A stretch of 64,000 nucleotides of DNA from an uncultured Bacillota bacterium (GTDB lineage Bacteria; Bacillota; Clostridia; Lachnospirales; Lachnospiraceae). Below the pieces are notes generated by a model that was not told where the DNA came from, made no database searches, and worked only from the letters and a program-made list of their open reading frames with translations. Location: positions 31,091 to 95,090 of the forward strand of contig CATWQE010000004.1 of NCBI GenBank assembly GCA_958352855.1. Reading direction: 5' to 3'. The position numbers and the translations under genes were made by a program. Below are positions 23,731-33,600 of this stretch, piece by piece (the stretch's first letter is position 1; each line of letters opens with the position of its first letter).

Positions 23731-25683
23731 ATGAAGAAAAGAGCGAAATGGCTTGCCGTTGCACTGTCTTTAGCACTTACTTTAACTACAACTGCTTGCG
23801 GTGGCGGAAGTAAAGACGGCGGAAGCAAAGACGATGGCGGTAAAGGTGGAGATTCTGCATCCGCAGAAGAAATCAAAGACCTGGTTACCTTTGAAGTTGG
23901 TAACAGAGAGATGGAAAATGTATTCATCCTGGGTACTGAGATGGCAAATGACCTGAATGTTTTATGTAACACCAATGAAGGTCTTCTGGAAACAGACGCC
24001 AAAGGACAGCTTGTTCCTGGTCTTGCTGAAGAGTGGGGAACAGAAGATGGTGGTCTTACCTGGACCTTTAAATTAAGAGAAGGCGTACAGTGGGTTGACC
24101 AGCAGGGTAATGAAAAAGCAGAATGTACTGCACAGGACTTCATTACCGGTCTTGAGTGGGTTATGAACTACCACAAAAACGGTGCAATGAACACTTCCAT
24201 GCCAACATCCTTAATCAAAGGCGCTGGTGACTATTATGAGTACACCAAAGGACTTTCAGAAGAGGAAGCAATGAACATCGATAACACCAAATTCCTGGAA
24301 ATGGTTGGAATCGAAGCTCCAGATGATTACACTCTGATTTATCACTGTACACAGAACGCACCATACTTTGATACAGTAGCTGTATCTGCATGTCTGTATC
24401 CTCTGGCACAGGGCTTTGTAGACGAAGTAGGTGTTGAAAATGTAAAATCTACTGGTATTGAAGGACTGTGGTACAACGGACCTTACACTCTGACAGAGTA
24501 CATCCAGGGAAATACAAAAACTCTGACAAAGAACCCATTATACTGGGATAAAGACTGCAAGCTTTTCGATACAGTTACTATTCGTATTGTAGACGATGTA
24601 ACAGTTGGATATTCTTTGTATGAAGCAGGGGAAATCGACCACATTGACCTGGGCGAAGCAAACCTGAGAACTATCTACGAAGATGAAAGCAATCCATACC
24701 ATGATCAGCTTGTAGAAAAAACACCAAGAAAATATTCTTATCAGATGCATTTCAACTATGCTAAGAATAATGAAGACGGAACACCAGATGATAACTGGAA
24801 CAAAGCTGTAGCAAACGAAGCATTCCGTCAGGCTATTTACTACGGATTAGACTTCACAACTTACATGGCAAGAACAAACTTCATTTATCCAATGCACTGC
24901 GAAAACAATGCATACACCATGAAAGGTCTTCTGTACTTCTCTGATGGAACAGACTATGTAACAAAAGTAGAAGAGGGTCTTGGACTTCCAGAATCTGACG
25001 GTGAAACACCAAGAAGATTAAATGCAGACAAAGCAGCAGAGTACAAAGCTCAGGCAATGGAAGAACTGAAGGCTCAGGGAGTAACCTTCCCGGTAGAAAT
25101 GGATTATTACATTTTGGCTGGTTCTCAGTCTGCACAGGATACAGCAACTGTATTAAAACAGGCAGTTTCTGAATGCCTTGGTGATGATTTTGTTAAGTTA
25201 AATATCGGTACTTTTGTATCCAGTACAACAAAAGAAGTTGTTGAGCCAAGATTACAGTCCTTTATTATTAACGGATGGGGCGCTGACTACGGTGATCCAC
25301 AGAACTACTTAGGACAGGAAACATATGGCGAAGATACTGCTTACTATTCAAACCACTACTCACATATCAATGAAGTAAAAGATGAGAAACTCATTGCAAC
25401 TTACAAAGAGTTTACAGATCTGGTAAATAAAGCTAATGCTATTTCTGACGATATGGATAAGAGATATCAGGCATATGTAGATGCAGAGGTATTCATGCTG
25501 CAGCATGCACTGTCTGTTCCTGTTGTTTATGAAGTTTCATGGCAGCTTACAAAAGTAAATGATTACACAAGATCTAACGCTATGTTCGGTATCCAGAACT
25601 ACATGTACAAAAACTGGGATACATCTGTAGAAGCCTATACTACAGAACAGTATGAGAAATTCGCAGAGGATTTCAATAAATAA
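23731..25683 (+). CDS. oppA: Oligopeptide ABC transporter substrate-binding lipoprotein
   Basis: 650 residues. A lipoprotein signal peptide (KKRAKWLAVALSLALTL then TTTAC, lipid-bearing Cys23) is followed by a Gly/Ser/Asp linker and a family 5 (SBP_bac_5) domain. The segment LAEEWGTEDGGLTWTFKLREG and the late NGWGADYGDP block are characteristic. It captures oligopeptides outside the membrane and hands them to OppBC. At 650 residues it is longer than the usual 540, with insertions in the C-terminal lobe. First gene of oppABCDF; GGAGGG precedes the ATG. Confidence 0.94.
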   Translation: MKKRAKWLAVALSLALTLTTTACGGGSKDGGSKDDGGKGGDSASAEEIKDLVTFEVGNREMENVFILGTEMANDLNVLCNTNEGLLETDAKGQLVPGLAEEWGTEDGGLTWTFKLREGVQWVDQQGNEKAECTAQDFITGLEWVMNYHKNGAMNTSMPTSLIKGAGDYYEYTKGLSEEEAMNIDNTKFLEMVGIEAPDDYTLIYHCTQNAPYFDTVAVSACLYPLAQGFVDEVGVENVKSTGIEGLWYNGPYTLTEYIQGNTKTLTKNPLYWDKDCKLFDTVTIRIVDDVTVGYSLYEAGEIDHIDLGEANLRTIYEDESNPYHDQLVEKTPRKYSYQMHFNYAKNNEDGTPDDNWNKAVANEAFRQAIYYGLDFTTYMARTNFIYPMHCENNAYTMKGLLYFSDGTDYVTKVEEGLGLPESDGETPRRLNADKAAEYKAQAMEELKAQGVTFPVEMDYYILAGSQSAQDTATVLKQAVSECLGDDFVKLNIGTFVSSTTKEVVEPRLQSFIINGWGADYGDPQNYLGQETYGEDTAYYSNHYSHINEVKDEKLIATYKEFTDLVNKANAISDDMDKRYQAYVDAEVFMLQHALSVPVVYEVSWQLTKVNDYTRSNAMFGIQNYMYKNWDTSVEAYTTEQYEKFAEDFNK

Positions 25684-26633
25684 TGTTTAAATATACAATC
25701 AAGCGACTGTTACAATCTCTTGTAACAGTCCTGGTTGTTGTAACTATCGTGTTTCTGTTAATGAGAATGCTTCCAACTGATTATTTCTTCACAGAAGATC
25801 AGTTGATACACCTTACGGAAGAACAGAAACAGGAGCAGTTGCAGGCAGCCGGCTTATTAGATCCGGTTCCGGAACAGCTCGTCCGCTATTATGGGCAGGT
25901 TCTTCATTTTGACTTTGGTGAGTCAAGAAGAATTCAGAGCGGCGTAGATGTTACAAAGGTTATCGGTTCTAAATTTACAGTATCCATGAAACTGGGATGT
26001 ACCGCATTGATTATTGCTCTTTTTGTGGGTGTTCTCATTGGTATTATCCAGACTTTGAATAAGGACAGACTACTGGATCATGTAGGAACAGCATATACTG
26101 TCTTTGTAAATGCTGTGCCAAGTTTGGTTTCCTATTCACTGGTATTGGTGTTTGGCTCGAAGGTGCTTGGACTACCCCCGTTGTATTCTACAAGAAATCC
26201 CGGAGAGTCTTCGATTCTGCCGATTGTATGTCTGGCTCTGGCTTCTATTGCCAGCTATGCATTGTGGACCAGACGTTACATGGTAGATGAGCTGAACAAG
26301 GATTATATCAGACTGGCTCGTGTAAAAGGTATGTCTTCCGGTTCGATCATGGTGAAACACGTATTTAAAAATGCATTTGTACCGCTGGTACAGCAGATTC
26401 CGGCATCTTTCCTTTATACCATTGGTGGTTCTCTGCTGGTTGAGAGATTCTTCTCTGTTCCTGGTATGGGACCTCTTCTGACTGACTCTATCATCCGTTA
26501 CGATGTAAATGTTGTTCAGACACTGGCAATCCTGTATGCGACCCTTGGTATCATGGGCGTATTCTTAGGAGATATTTTGATGATGCTGGTTGACCCAAGA
26601 ATCAAACTTACTGGAAGAGGAGGTACACGATAA
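25683..26633 (+). CDS. oppB: Oligopeptide ABC transporter permease OppB
   Basis: 316 residues. The N-terminal membrane segment in LLQSLVTVLVVVTIVFLLMRMLP is typical of OppB/DppB, followed by a large external loop and five further segments. The ABC permease EAA loop reads TRRYMVDELNKDYIRLARVKGMS. The start ATG overlaps the oppA stop by one base (TAATG). It forms the translocation pore with OppC. Confidence 0.94.
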   Translation: MFKYTIKRLLQSLVTVLVVVTIVFLLMRMLPTDYFFTEDQLIHLTEEQKQEQLQAAGLLDPVPEQLVRYYGQVLHFDFGESRRIQSGVDVTKVIGSKFTVSMKLGCTALIIALFVGVLIGIIQTLNKDRLLDHVGTAYTVFVNAVPSLVSYSLVLVFGSKVLGLPPLYSTRNPGESSILPIVCLALASIASYALWTRRYMVDELNKDYIRLARVKGMSSGSIMVKHVFKNAFVPLVQQIPASFLYTIGGSLLVERFFSVPGMGPLLTDSIIRYDVNVVQTLAILYATLGIMGVFLGDILMMLVDPRIKLTGRGGTR

Positions 26634-27559
26634 TGGATAACAAGAAGAATAAAGATGATCTGTTCCGTTTTGTGGAATACTCTCCAGAAGCTGCAGAACG
26701 TACAGGCTATTCTGATTATTCTTATTGGAAGTCTGTATTCCAGAACTTTTTTAAGAAAAAATCCGCGGTGATTATGTCCTGTGTATTCTTTGCACTGGTT
26801 ATTTTCTCTTTTGTAGCCCTGTGGATTGGAAAATATGATTTTGCAACGTTAAAGGCAGACAGCGCGCTTGCTTTTACGGAGCCAAACAGTGAATACTGGT
26901 TTGGTACAGATAACCTGGGACGCGACTACTGGTGTCAGGTATGGTATGCAGCCCAGACCTCTATTAAGCTGGCTTTGATTGTTGCATTAGGGGAATGTGT
27001 GGTAGGTGTTGTGATTGGATGTCTCTGGGGCTATGTGCGTCAGTTGGACCGTTTCCTCACAGAGGTTTACAATGTAATTAACAACGTACCTATGATTATT
27101 TACATGACACTGATTTCTCTGCTGGTTGGTCAGAGCTTTACCGTTATGGCAATTTCCCTGATTTGTTTCGGGTGGCTGACTATGGCGAGAAATGTCAGAA
27201 ACCTGGTAATGATGTATCGCGACAGGGAATACAACCTGGCTTCCAGATGTCTGGGAACCCCGGTTTGGAGAGTTCTTACTAAGAACATTCTTCCTTATCT
27301 CATTAGTATCATTATCTTAAGACTTGCACTTTCCATCCCGGCAACCATTGCTCTGGAGTCTACTCTGTCATACCTTGGTCTGGGACTTGGAATTGAAACA
27401 CCGTCACTTGGTATTCTGTTAAGAAATGCCAGAAACTACTTTTTGGAACGTCCGTATCTGCTGATTTTCCCGGCAGTAATCGTTTCTTTGATTACCATTA
27501 CCTTCTATCTGGTTGGTAACGCTTTCTCAGATGCGGCAGATCCTAGAAATCACGTATAG
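26633..27559 (+). CDS. oppC: Oligopeptide ABC transporter permease OppC
   Basis: 308 residues. The N-terminal cytoplasmic part and first segment (VIMSCVFFALVIFSFVALW) match OppC, followed by the HWFGTD-like NSEYWFGTDNLGRDYWCQ block, which is an OppC/DppC signature. EAA loop: VMMYRDREYNLASRCLGTP. It overlaps oppB by one base (TAATG). Pairs with OppB in the membrane. Confidence 0.94.
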   Translation: MDNKKNKDDLFRFVEYSPEAAERTGYSDYSYWKSVFQNFFKKKSAVIMSCVFFALVIFSFVALWIGKYDFATLKADSALAFTEPNSEYWFGTDNLGRDYWCQVWYAAQTSIKLALIVALGECVVGVVIGCLWGYVRQLDRFLTEVYNVINNVPMIIYMTLISLLVGQSFTVMAISLICFGWLTMARNVRNLVMMYRDREYNLASRCLGTPVWRVLTKNILPYLISIIILRLALSIPATIALESTLSYLGLGLGIETPSLGILLRNARNYFLERPYLLIFPAVIVSLITITFYLVGNAFSDAADPRNHV

Positions 27560-27575
27560 GAATGGAGGACCAGTA

Positions 27576-28616
27576 ATGGCGAAAGAACCAATATTATCTG
27601 CTAAAGATGTGGAAATCCAGTTCAGCTTACGTGGCAAGCTGCTTACAGCTATCCGTAAATGTTCCCTGGATCTCTATGAAGGGGAAACCCTTGCAATCGT
27701 AGGCGAATCCGGTTCTGGAAAGTCTGTTTTTACAAAGTCTTTCCTGGGTATGCTGGATGCAAACGGAAAAATTACAAATGGTTCCATTATGTATCGTGGA
27801 ACTGATATTTCAAAGTATACAAAAGAAAAAGAGTGGAGAACCATACGTGGTAAGAAGATTGCCATGGTTATGCAGGACCCTATGACGTCCTTGAATCCAC
27901 TGAAAAAAGTTGGAAAACAGATTCAGGAAAGTATTGAGCTGAATCAGGGAATTAAAGGCGCTGAGGCTAAAAAATTGGCTATGGAAATGCTGACAAAGGT
28001 TGGTATTCCTGATCCGGAGCGCCGCTATAATCAGTATCCTCATGAGTTTTCCGGCGGTATGAGACAGCGTGTTGTTATTGCTATTGCAGTTGCGTGTCAT
28101 CCGGAGATTTTAATCTGTGATGAGCCTACAACAGCGCTTGATGTTACTATTCAGGCTCAGATTCTGAACCTGATTCGTGAACTGCAGCATGAACTGAAAA
28201 TGACAGTTGTTTACATTACTCATGACCTTGGCGTTGTGGCAAATGTAGCTGATCGTGTAGCGGTTATGTATGCAGGACAGATTGTGGAATACGGACTGGT
28301 AAATGAGATTTTCTATGATGCATGGCATCCATATACCTGGGCGCTTTTGTCATCTCTTCCACAGTTAGGGGTAAAGGGAGAGCCGCTTCCTACAATCGAA
28401 GGAACACCGCCGAACTTATTTAATAAGATTAAAGGTGATGCGTTTGCACCACGTAATAAACAGGCGCTTGCAATTGATTTTGAGGAGGAACCACCGTTCT
28501 TCAAAATCACAGAGACCCATCAGGCAAAGACCTGGTACTTAGATCCAAGAGCACCGAAAATCGAACAGCCAAAAGCAATTAAAATGCTGCGGCAAAAAAT
28601 GCAGAAGAGAGGGTAA
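27576..28616 (+). CDS. oppD: Oligopeptide ABC transporter ATPase OppD
   Basis: 346 residues from the ATG at 27576 (GGAGG 11 bases before; longer in-frame starts would run into oppC). Walker A GESGSGKSVF, Q-loop QDPMTSLNPL, signature FSGGMRQR, Walker B LICDEPTTALDV and His-switch THDLGVVA are intact. The C-terminal oligopeptide-binding extension carries a HPYTWALLSSLPQL segment. The four-cysteine cluster found in some OppD proteins is absent. Confidence 0.95.
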   Translation: MAKEPILSAKDVEIQFSLRGKLLTAIRKCSLDLYEGETLAIVGESGSGKSVFTKSFLGMLDANGKITNGSIMYRGTDISKYTKEKEWRTIRGKKIAMVMQDPMTSLNPLKKVGKQIQESIELNQGIKGAEAKKLAMEMLTKVGIPDPERRYNQYPHEFSGGMRQRVVIAIAVACHPEILICDEPTTALDVTIQAQILNLIRELQHELKMTVVYITHDLGVVANVADRVAVMYAGQIVEYGLVNEIFYDAWHPYTWALLSSLPQLGVKGEPLPTIEGTPPNLFNKIKGDAFAPRNKQALAIDFEEEPPFFKITETHQAKTWYLDPRAPKIEQPKAIKMLRQKMQKRG

Positions 28617-28624
28617 TAGTTGAT

Positions 28625-29554
28625 ATGGCAGAAAGAGAAAAGTTAATAGAAATTAAAGATCTGCAGATTACCTTCGGCAGTGGCAAGAAGAAGTTTGTGG
28701 CAGTTGACCATGTAAATTTTGATATTTACAAAGGAGAGACATTCTCTCTGGTTGGAGAGTCTGGTTCCGGTAAAACCACTATCGGACGTGCCATTACCAG
28801 AATTAACCCTGTATCTGCAGGAGAGATTTTGTTCAAGGGACAGAAAATCACCGGAAAGATTTCCAAAGAGCTGGATCTTGAAGTAATTAAAAAATGTCAG
28901 ATGATTTTCCAGGATCCAATGGCATCTCTGAATGAGCGTGCAAAAGTTGACTATATTATCTCTGAAGGTTTGATTAACCATCATCTTTACAAAGATGAGA
29001 AGGACAGATATGAGAAGGTGCAGGCAGCTCTTCATGAAGTAGGATTGCTTCCTGAGTTTGCTTCCCGTTTCCCTCACGAATTCTCTGGTGGACAGAGACA
29101 GCGTATTGGTATTGCGCGTGCGCTGATTATGCAGCCGGAATTCATTGTAGCAGACGAACCGATTTCCGCACTGGATGTTTCCATTCGTGCCCAGGTATTG
29201 AACCTGCTTAATGAATTGAAGAAGACAAAAGGTTTAACCTATCTCTTCATTGCCCATGACTTATCTGTAGTAAGATTTATTTCAGACCGTATTGCAGTTA
29301 TTCATAAGGGTAGAATCGTAGAGCTGGCAGAAGCGGAAGAGTTGTTTATCCATCCTCTGCATCCATATACAAAGGCACTGCTTTCCGCAGTACCAATTCC
29401 GGATCCAGAGCAGGAAAAGAACAAAAAACTTCTGGTATATGATCCTTCTATTCATGATTACAGCACAGACAAACCTGTGTGGGAAGAAATTCTTCCAGGA
29501 CATTTTGTTTATGGTAATCAGAAAGAGTTGGAAGAATACCGCAAAGAGATTTAA
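28625..29554 (+). CDS. oppF: Oligopeptide ABC transporter ATPase OppF
   Basis: 309 residues. Walker A GESGSGKTTIGR, QDPMASLNERAKV, signature FSGGQRQRIGIARAL, Walker B FIVADEPISALDVS and the His loop AHDLSVVRF are complete. The C-terminal HPLHPYTKALLSAVPIPDP motif is typical of OppF/DppF. It starts nine bases after oppD and closes the five-gene transporter operon; OppD and OppF act as a heterodimer. Confidence 0.95.
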   Translation: MAEREKLIEIKDLQITFGSGKKKFVAVDHVNFDIYKGETFSLVGESGSGKTTIGRAITRINPVSAGEILFKGQKITGKISKELDLEVIKKCQMIFQDPMASLNERAKVDYIISEGLINHHLYKDEKDRYEKVQAALHEVGLLPEFASRFPHEFSGGQRQRIGIARALIMQPEFIVADEPISALDVSIRAQVLNLLNELKKTKGLTYLFIAHDLSVVRFISDRIAVIHKGRIVELAEAEELFIHPLHPYTKALLSAVPIPDPEQEKNKKLLVYDPSIHDYSTDKPVWEEILPGHFVYGNQKELEEYRKEI

Positions 29555-29566
29555 TTTTGATTTTAC

Positions 29567-29611
29567 GAATAGTCAGCCCTAGTTGGTTTTTCCAACTGTG
29601 GCTGGCTATTC
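29567..29611 (+). other. Strong hairpin after oppF (no U-run)
   Basis: GAAUAGUCAGCC (29567-29578) pairs with GGCUGGCUAUUC over all 12 positions, with an inner AGUUGG/CCAACU stem and a U5 loop. CUUAACUG follows rather than a U-run, so it may stabilise the opp mRNA 3' end or stop transcription only partly before the small membrane-protein gene. Confidence 0.6.
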
Positions 29612-29630
29612 TTAACTGAAAGGAATGGAA

Positions 29631-30053
29631 ATGATTAAGAAAATCCGCACCATATTTGAAAAATATATGATTCGCCCCATGTTGTATCAGTGTGCCACAA
29701 AGGTTTCCATTGCACTTGTGTTGTGTTTGCTTTGGGATCGTTTTATTAACCGCGAACAGTATTATTCTTTAGTAGAGTTTGCTTTCTTCGTGGCAGGGGC
29801 CTTCTTTCTGGCTTTGGCCTGGTTCCAATATTTGAGATTGGATGGCGCCCGTATTCACCATCTTATGGAAGAGAAACAGGAAAAGAAGAAAAAGAAACAA
29901 CATTTTACCAAAGACATTGTTGACTTTGCAGATGAAAAGATTATTTCTTTTAGTGAGTTGTCTGATGAGGAGCGAATTGTGTGCAGATTTTTGGGGGATT
30001 TACTCTGCGCAGTATTGTTTTTAATCCCCGCAGGAATAGCGTTAGTTTTCTAA
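29631..30053 (+). CDS. Small membrane protein of unknown function
   Basis: 140 residues from the ATG at 29631 (AAAGGA seven bases before; the ATG at 29625 is too close). Three hydrophobic stretches are visible: VSIALVLCLLWDRF, FAFFVAGAFFLALAWFQYL and, at the C-terminus, LLCAVLFLIPAGIALVF. Between the second and third lies a basic-acidic cytoplasmic stretch with EEKQEKKKKKQHF. I do not recognise a named family. It follows the opp operon across a hairpin and ends at the nested-repeat terminator. Confidence 0.75.
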   Translation: MIKKIRTIFEKYMIRPMLYQCATKVSIALVLCLLWDRFINREQYYSLVEFAFFVAGAFFLALAWFQYLRLDGARIHHLMEEKQEKKKKKQHFTKDIVDFADEKIISFSELSDEERIVCRFLGDLLCAVLFLIPAGIALVF

Positions 30054-30058
30054 AAAAG

Positions 30059-30206
30059 AAACTGCTGTATTCACATATATCGAGAATATTTACACATTTC
30101 CAGCTCAGCCTGTGTTCGCTTTGAGCCTGTAGTCTCAAAGCGTACTCGGCAAATTCGCTGGAACTGTATAAATATTCCTGATAGCTGTTGAATACGGCAG
30201 TTTTTT
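30059..30206. terminator. Bidirectional terminator with nested repeat, copy 2
   Basis: AAACUGCUGUAUUC (30059-30072) pairs with GAAUACGGCAGUUU (30190-30203) over 14 positions with one G-U, and U residues follow. The - strand also has a U-run from the AAAAAAG before the 5' arm. The convergent genes are the small membrane protein and the hexosaminidase, whose stop codon overlaps the U-run. Confidence 0.75.
30084..30177 (+). repeat. Nested palindromic repeat, copy 2 (about 94 bp)
   Basis: Same layout and orientation as copy 1. The closing stem GAAUAUUU/AAAUAUUC (30084-30091 with 30170-30177) continues to UUCCAGC/GCUGGAA, with a GCC/GGC stem (30108-30110 with 30148-30150) and the central hairpin GCUUUGAG-N8-CUCAAAGC. 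Two stem positions differ from copy 1 on both strands so that pairing is kept. Confidence 0.8.
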
Positions 30207-32118
30207 ATATTGTATCGATTAGGTCACAGCCACTTATAATACGATTCCAGAGGTTTTCTCTGAGGGCGTTTTCCTGAGAATGAGGATAAGTTGTTTCTAT
30301 TTCCCAATAAGGCAGGCGCTCCTGCTCCAGTTCTTCCAGGTGGGAGATATTGCCTTGTAGGTATTCGTTGATTCTTCGCTGACAACTACAAAGACGTGTA
30401 GCAACTCCTCCAAGTTTAATATCTAAAAGTTCATATCCAAAAGGTTTCGCGTCTTTCATCCATAATGTTTCCCGAATCATGTGCATAGTCTGGAGATTTT
30501 TTAGAAGTCTGGGGATAACTTCCTGTGAAATTTCCTCCATGGTGGATAAGTTTTTGGAATCATAGGCTTGTTTTAAGCGGATACCAAGGTCTCCTTTGTC
30601 TGCTAGCACCAGAGCCAGCAAATGATAAAATTCAAACAGTGTATGGTACTTTTCTACTGTTGGCATTGCTTTTTCCAGTTCTGCTGCAAGGCGGCTATAG
30701 TAGGCTTGCGTATCTACATTCTGAAGGTGATAATCAAACATACCAAGCATGACATCTTGATATAACAGATATTTGGAAGGATTATCCGTAGCCAGATTGT
30801 TACCTTTACCTTGAAATAAGGAGTCAAATTCATCTAACAGTAGGAAGCTGTCCAAAGATGCATCTGTACAGTCTTTAAAGAAACGGGAAAAATCAGGTAA
30901 AGATAGTTCCCTATGGAAGCAAAGGTAAGCAAAGGCCAGAAGTCCTGGATAAATGACTTCCAATGGGGTTTCTGCACCATTGTCCATCCATCCTGTGGTA
31001 AAGACTTCCTGAACACCTTGGTTCTGGCAGGCAAGGAGTCCTTTTGAAGTACAGGTGATTGCTTTTCCGTAGTTTGGGGAAATGCCGTTCCAATTCCATA
31101 CGCCAGCAGCAAATACAGTACGATTGGACAATTCCTTGTGAACACGAAGAAGATTTTCATATATCTTTTGATCCCAGTTATAATAATCCCAGTATACTAG
31201 CCCTAAATCTGGGTCTGGCTTTTTCCAGGAAGAAGTATCTGTTTGTTCGTTCACTGAGTAATATCCCTTTTTTGTATTAGCAGTAATGTACATGTCGCTC
31301 CACATCATAGGTTTCCAACCCAGTTCCCGACAGAGTTCCAATACATTTGTGCTATGCTCTTGGATAAGTTTTGAACTGTCGCAATACCCGTTTTCTTGCA
31401 GATAGTTTCCAAGTCCAAGAAAAACTGCTTCGTCCATACCAATGTGAATATTTCGGGTTTGAAAACAGTCTTTTAAGGAAGTAAGAATTTGGCGGATAAA
31501 GTCGTATACCTGAGGGCAGCCCACTTTCAGAATATCTGCACTGTCTTTTAAAGGTTCTGCTTGAGGCCATTTCAGGTAATTCCTAAGATGAGCCAGAGTT
31601 TGGACGCAGGGTACCAGTTCAATACCAAAACCATGGGCATAAGCGTCTAGTTCACGGAGTTCTTCCTTGGTGTAACGTCCTCGGTAAGTGCCAAAATAGG
31701 GCAGATTGGGAATTTCATAGGTATCTTCTGTGTAGAGCAGTAATTGATTCATACCAGCTCTTGCCAACATATGAATGAGCTTTTTCACTGCCGTAATAGA
31801 AGCAACTGCATTTCTGGAACAATCCAGCATAAAACCGCTTTTGGTAAAGCTGGGTGTTTCTTCCACGTGAAAATCCTCCTGAGAGTGATGCAAAATCATG
31901 TTTAAAGCTTTAAAGAAATGAGAAGGCTCCTGACAAATAATGGTGCAGGAATTACCTTCTTTTGTACAAGACAGAGTTTTCTGGTCACTGACAAAGTGTA
32001 CAGCAATCTCAAGCTGTGGGGGTGTGTCCCAGGAAAAGTCCTGCAGGAAGAGATTGGCTGCCTGGCGAATATCTTCCAGGTTTAGAAAATCAGAGTCTGT
32101 GGTGTAAGTAATGAACAT
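30205..32118 (-). CDS. Glycoside hydrolase family 20 beta-N-acetylhexosaminidase
   Basis: 637 residues from the ATG at 32118 (GGAGG upstream); a longer frame to 32253 runs into the MATE gene. The N-terminal domain is GH20b-like. The (beta/alpha)8 barrel begins with MLDCSRNAVASITAVKKL and continues with LLYTEDTYEIP and VPCVQTLAHL; the catalytic Asp-Glu pair is in HIGMDEAVFLG. Substrate-assisted release of terminal GlcNAc or GalNAc from glycans or peptidoglycan is expected. There is no signal peptide, so it probably acts inside the cell, like the cytoplasmic GH20C type. It lies 22 bases after the MATE gene, in the same direction. Confidence 0.9.
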   Translation of the reverse strand: MFITYTTDSDFLNLEDIRQAANLFLQDFSWDTPPQLEIAVHFVSDQKTLSCTKEGNSCTIICQEPSHFFKALNMILHHSQEDFHVEETPSFTKSGFMLDCSRNAVASITAVKKLIHMLARAGMNQLLLYTEDTYEIPNLPYFGTYRGRYTKEELRELDAYAHGFGIELVPCVQTLAHLRNYLKWPQAEPLKDSADILKVGCPQVYDFIRQILTSLKDCFQTRNIHIGMDEAVFLGLGNYLQENGYCDSSKLIQEHSTNVLELCRELGWKPMMWSDMYITANTKKGYYSVNEQTDTSSWKKPDPDLGLVYWDYYNWDQKIYENLLRVHKELSNRTVFAAGVWNWNGISPNYGKAITCTSKGLLACQNQGVQEVFTTGWMDNGAETPLEVIYPGLLAFAYLCFHRELSLPDFSRFFKDCTDASLDSFLLLDEFDSLFQGKGNNLATDNPSKYLLYQDVMLGMFDYHLQNVDTQAYYSRLAAELEKAMPTVEKYHTLFEFYHLLALVLADKGDLGIRLKQAYDSKNLSTMEEISQEVIPRLLKNLQTMHMIRETLWMKDAKPFGYELLDIKLGGVATRLCSCQRRINEYLQGNISHLEELEQERLPYWEIETTYPHSQENALRENLWNRIISGCDLIDTI

Positions 32119-32140
32119 AAAGATACCTCCTAAATATAAT

Positions 32141-33502
32141 TTACTCCTGATGGGTTCTGAAGAATTTTTTCTGTTCTTTGTAATAATACAGGATGAACAG
32201 AAGGGTAGTGAGTCCCCAGGAGATTGGGTAGCATAATAAAATATTGGAAACACCTGGCCTGTGAGGAACTACCAGGAAAATCCAGAGAATGCGCAAAACG
32301 CATACACCGCAGCAAGTCATAATCATAGGAATCAGAACATTACCGATTCCTCTTAAAGCACTGGACAGGATTTCAATGAAAACAAACAGTGCGTAGGAAG
32401 GAACAATCAAATGGATAATTTTCAGGCCGATTTCAATGACTTCAGGGTCTGTAGTAAAAAGCTGAAGCAAATACTTTCCGGTAAGGAGAAGTACAGCAGT
32501 TACCAGAAGGGTTGCTATAAAATCCAGAAGCAGGCAGGTGGTAACGCTTTGTTTCATACGTTTGTATTTTCCAGCGCCATAATTCTGGCCAATGAAAGTT
32601 GTGATGGCTACGCTGAAGGCGCCGGAAATCATCCAGTAAATGGCATCAATCTTGCCAAAAGCAGTGTAGGCAGCCATGGTGCTGGTTCCAAGACTATTCA
32701 GTGCAGATTGGACAATCATGTTTGAAGCATTGTACATCACTGATTGAAGTCCAGCAGGAAGCCCAATGGTGACAATAGAAATCAACAAGAATTTATGAAA
32801 TCGAATCTGCGGAATTTCCAGACGATAAAGGTCTTTTGATTTCATCAAAGCTCGGATAACCAAAAGTGCGCTGACTGCCTGAGAAACTACAGTGGCGATA
32901 GCAGCGCCTGCTACTCCCATATTCAAGCCTACAACTAGGATAACATCTAGAAAAATATTTAGGAAGCAGCATACAATTAAAAAATATAAAGGTCTGGTAG
33001 AATCCCCCACAGCCCTTAAGATAGCAGAGCCTACGTTGTAAATAAAAACAAAAATAATGCCTGCAAAGTAGATACGAAGATAAATAATAGAATCTTCTAT
33101 AACATCTGCTGGTGTTTTCAGAAGCTCCATCATAAAGGGCGCCAGAAGGATACCTGTAATACTGATAATAATCCCGCCAGCTACAGACAAAGCTGCTGCA
33201 GTGTGCAGCGTGTCATTTAGTTCTTTCTCTTTTTTAGCCCCATAATAACGAGCGATAATAACGGTAGCGCCAGAAGCCAGACCAACAAAAAAGTTCACCA
33301 GAAGATTGACCATCTGCCCTGTAGAACCACCTACAGCTGCAAGAGCTCTGGTGCCTACAAAACGTCCCACCACTACAGCATCTGCAGTGTTATAAAGTTG
33401 CTGAAACAGCGTTCCTAGCATAATAGGAAAAAAGAAAAAAAGAAGCTGTTTCCAAATCACACCCTCTGTAATCTGATTCACGGATATGTCCTTTTTTTTC
33501 AA
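32141..33502 (-). CDS. MATE family efflux transporter
   Basis: 453 residues, about 12 membrane segments. The N-terminal IMLGTLFQQLYNTADAVVVGRFVG and the second-half repeat VMYNASNMIVQSALNSLG are MATE hallmarks. It exports organic cations or toxic compounds with sodium or proton antiport; the substrate cannot be told. Start at 33502 follows a GAGGGA site. Probably co-transcribed with the hexosaminidase gene downstream, although no functional link is obvious. Confidence 0.92.
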   Translation of the reverse strand: MKKKDISVNQITEGVIWKQLLFFFFPIMLGTLFQQLYNTADAVVVGRFVGTRALAAVGGSTGQMVNLLVNFFVGLASGATVIIARYYGAKKEKELNDTLHTAAALSVAGGIIISITGILLAPFMMELLKTPADVIEDSIIYLRIYFAGIIFVFIYNVGSAILRAVGDSTRPLYFLIVCCFLNIFLDVILVVGLNMGVAGAAIATVVSQAVSALLVIRALMKSKDLYRLEIPQIRFHKFLLISIVTIGLPAGLQSVMYNASNMIVQSALNSLGTSTMAAYTAFGKIDAIYWMISGAFSVAITTFIGQNYGAGKYKRMKQSVTTCLLLDFIATLLVTAVLLLTGKYLLQLFTTDPEVIEIGLKIIHLIVPSYALFVFIEILSSALRGIGNVLIPMIMTCCGVCVLRILWIFLVVPHRPGVSNILLCYPISWGLTTLLFILYYYKEQKKFFRTHQE

Positions 33503-33600
33503 TGAAATCCCTCCTCATTTTGTAGAAACTATCTATCTTCATATATAGCACAGACTTTTGAAAATGTCGATAATATTTTACTATTTTTTGGTGTATTCTA

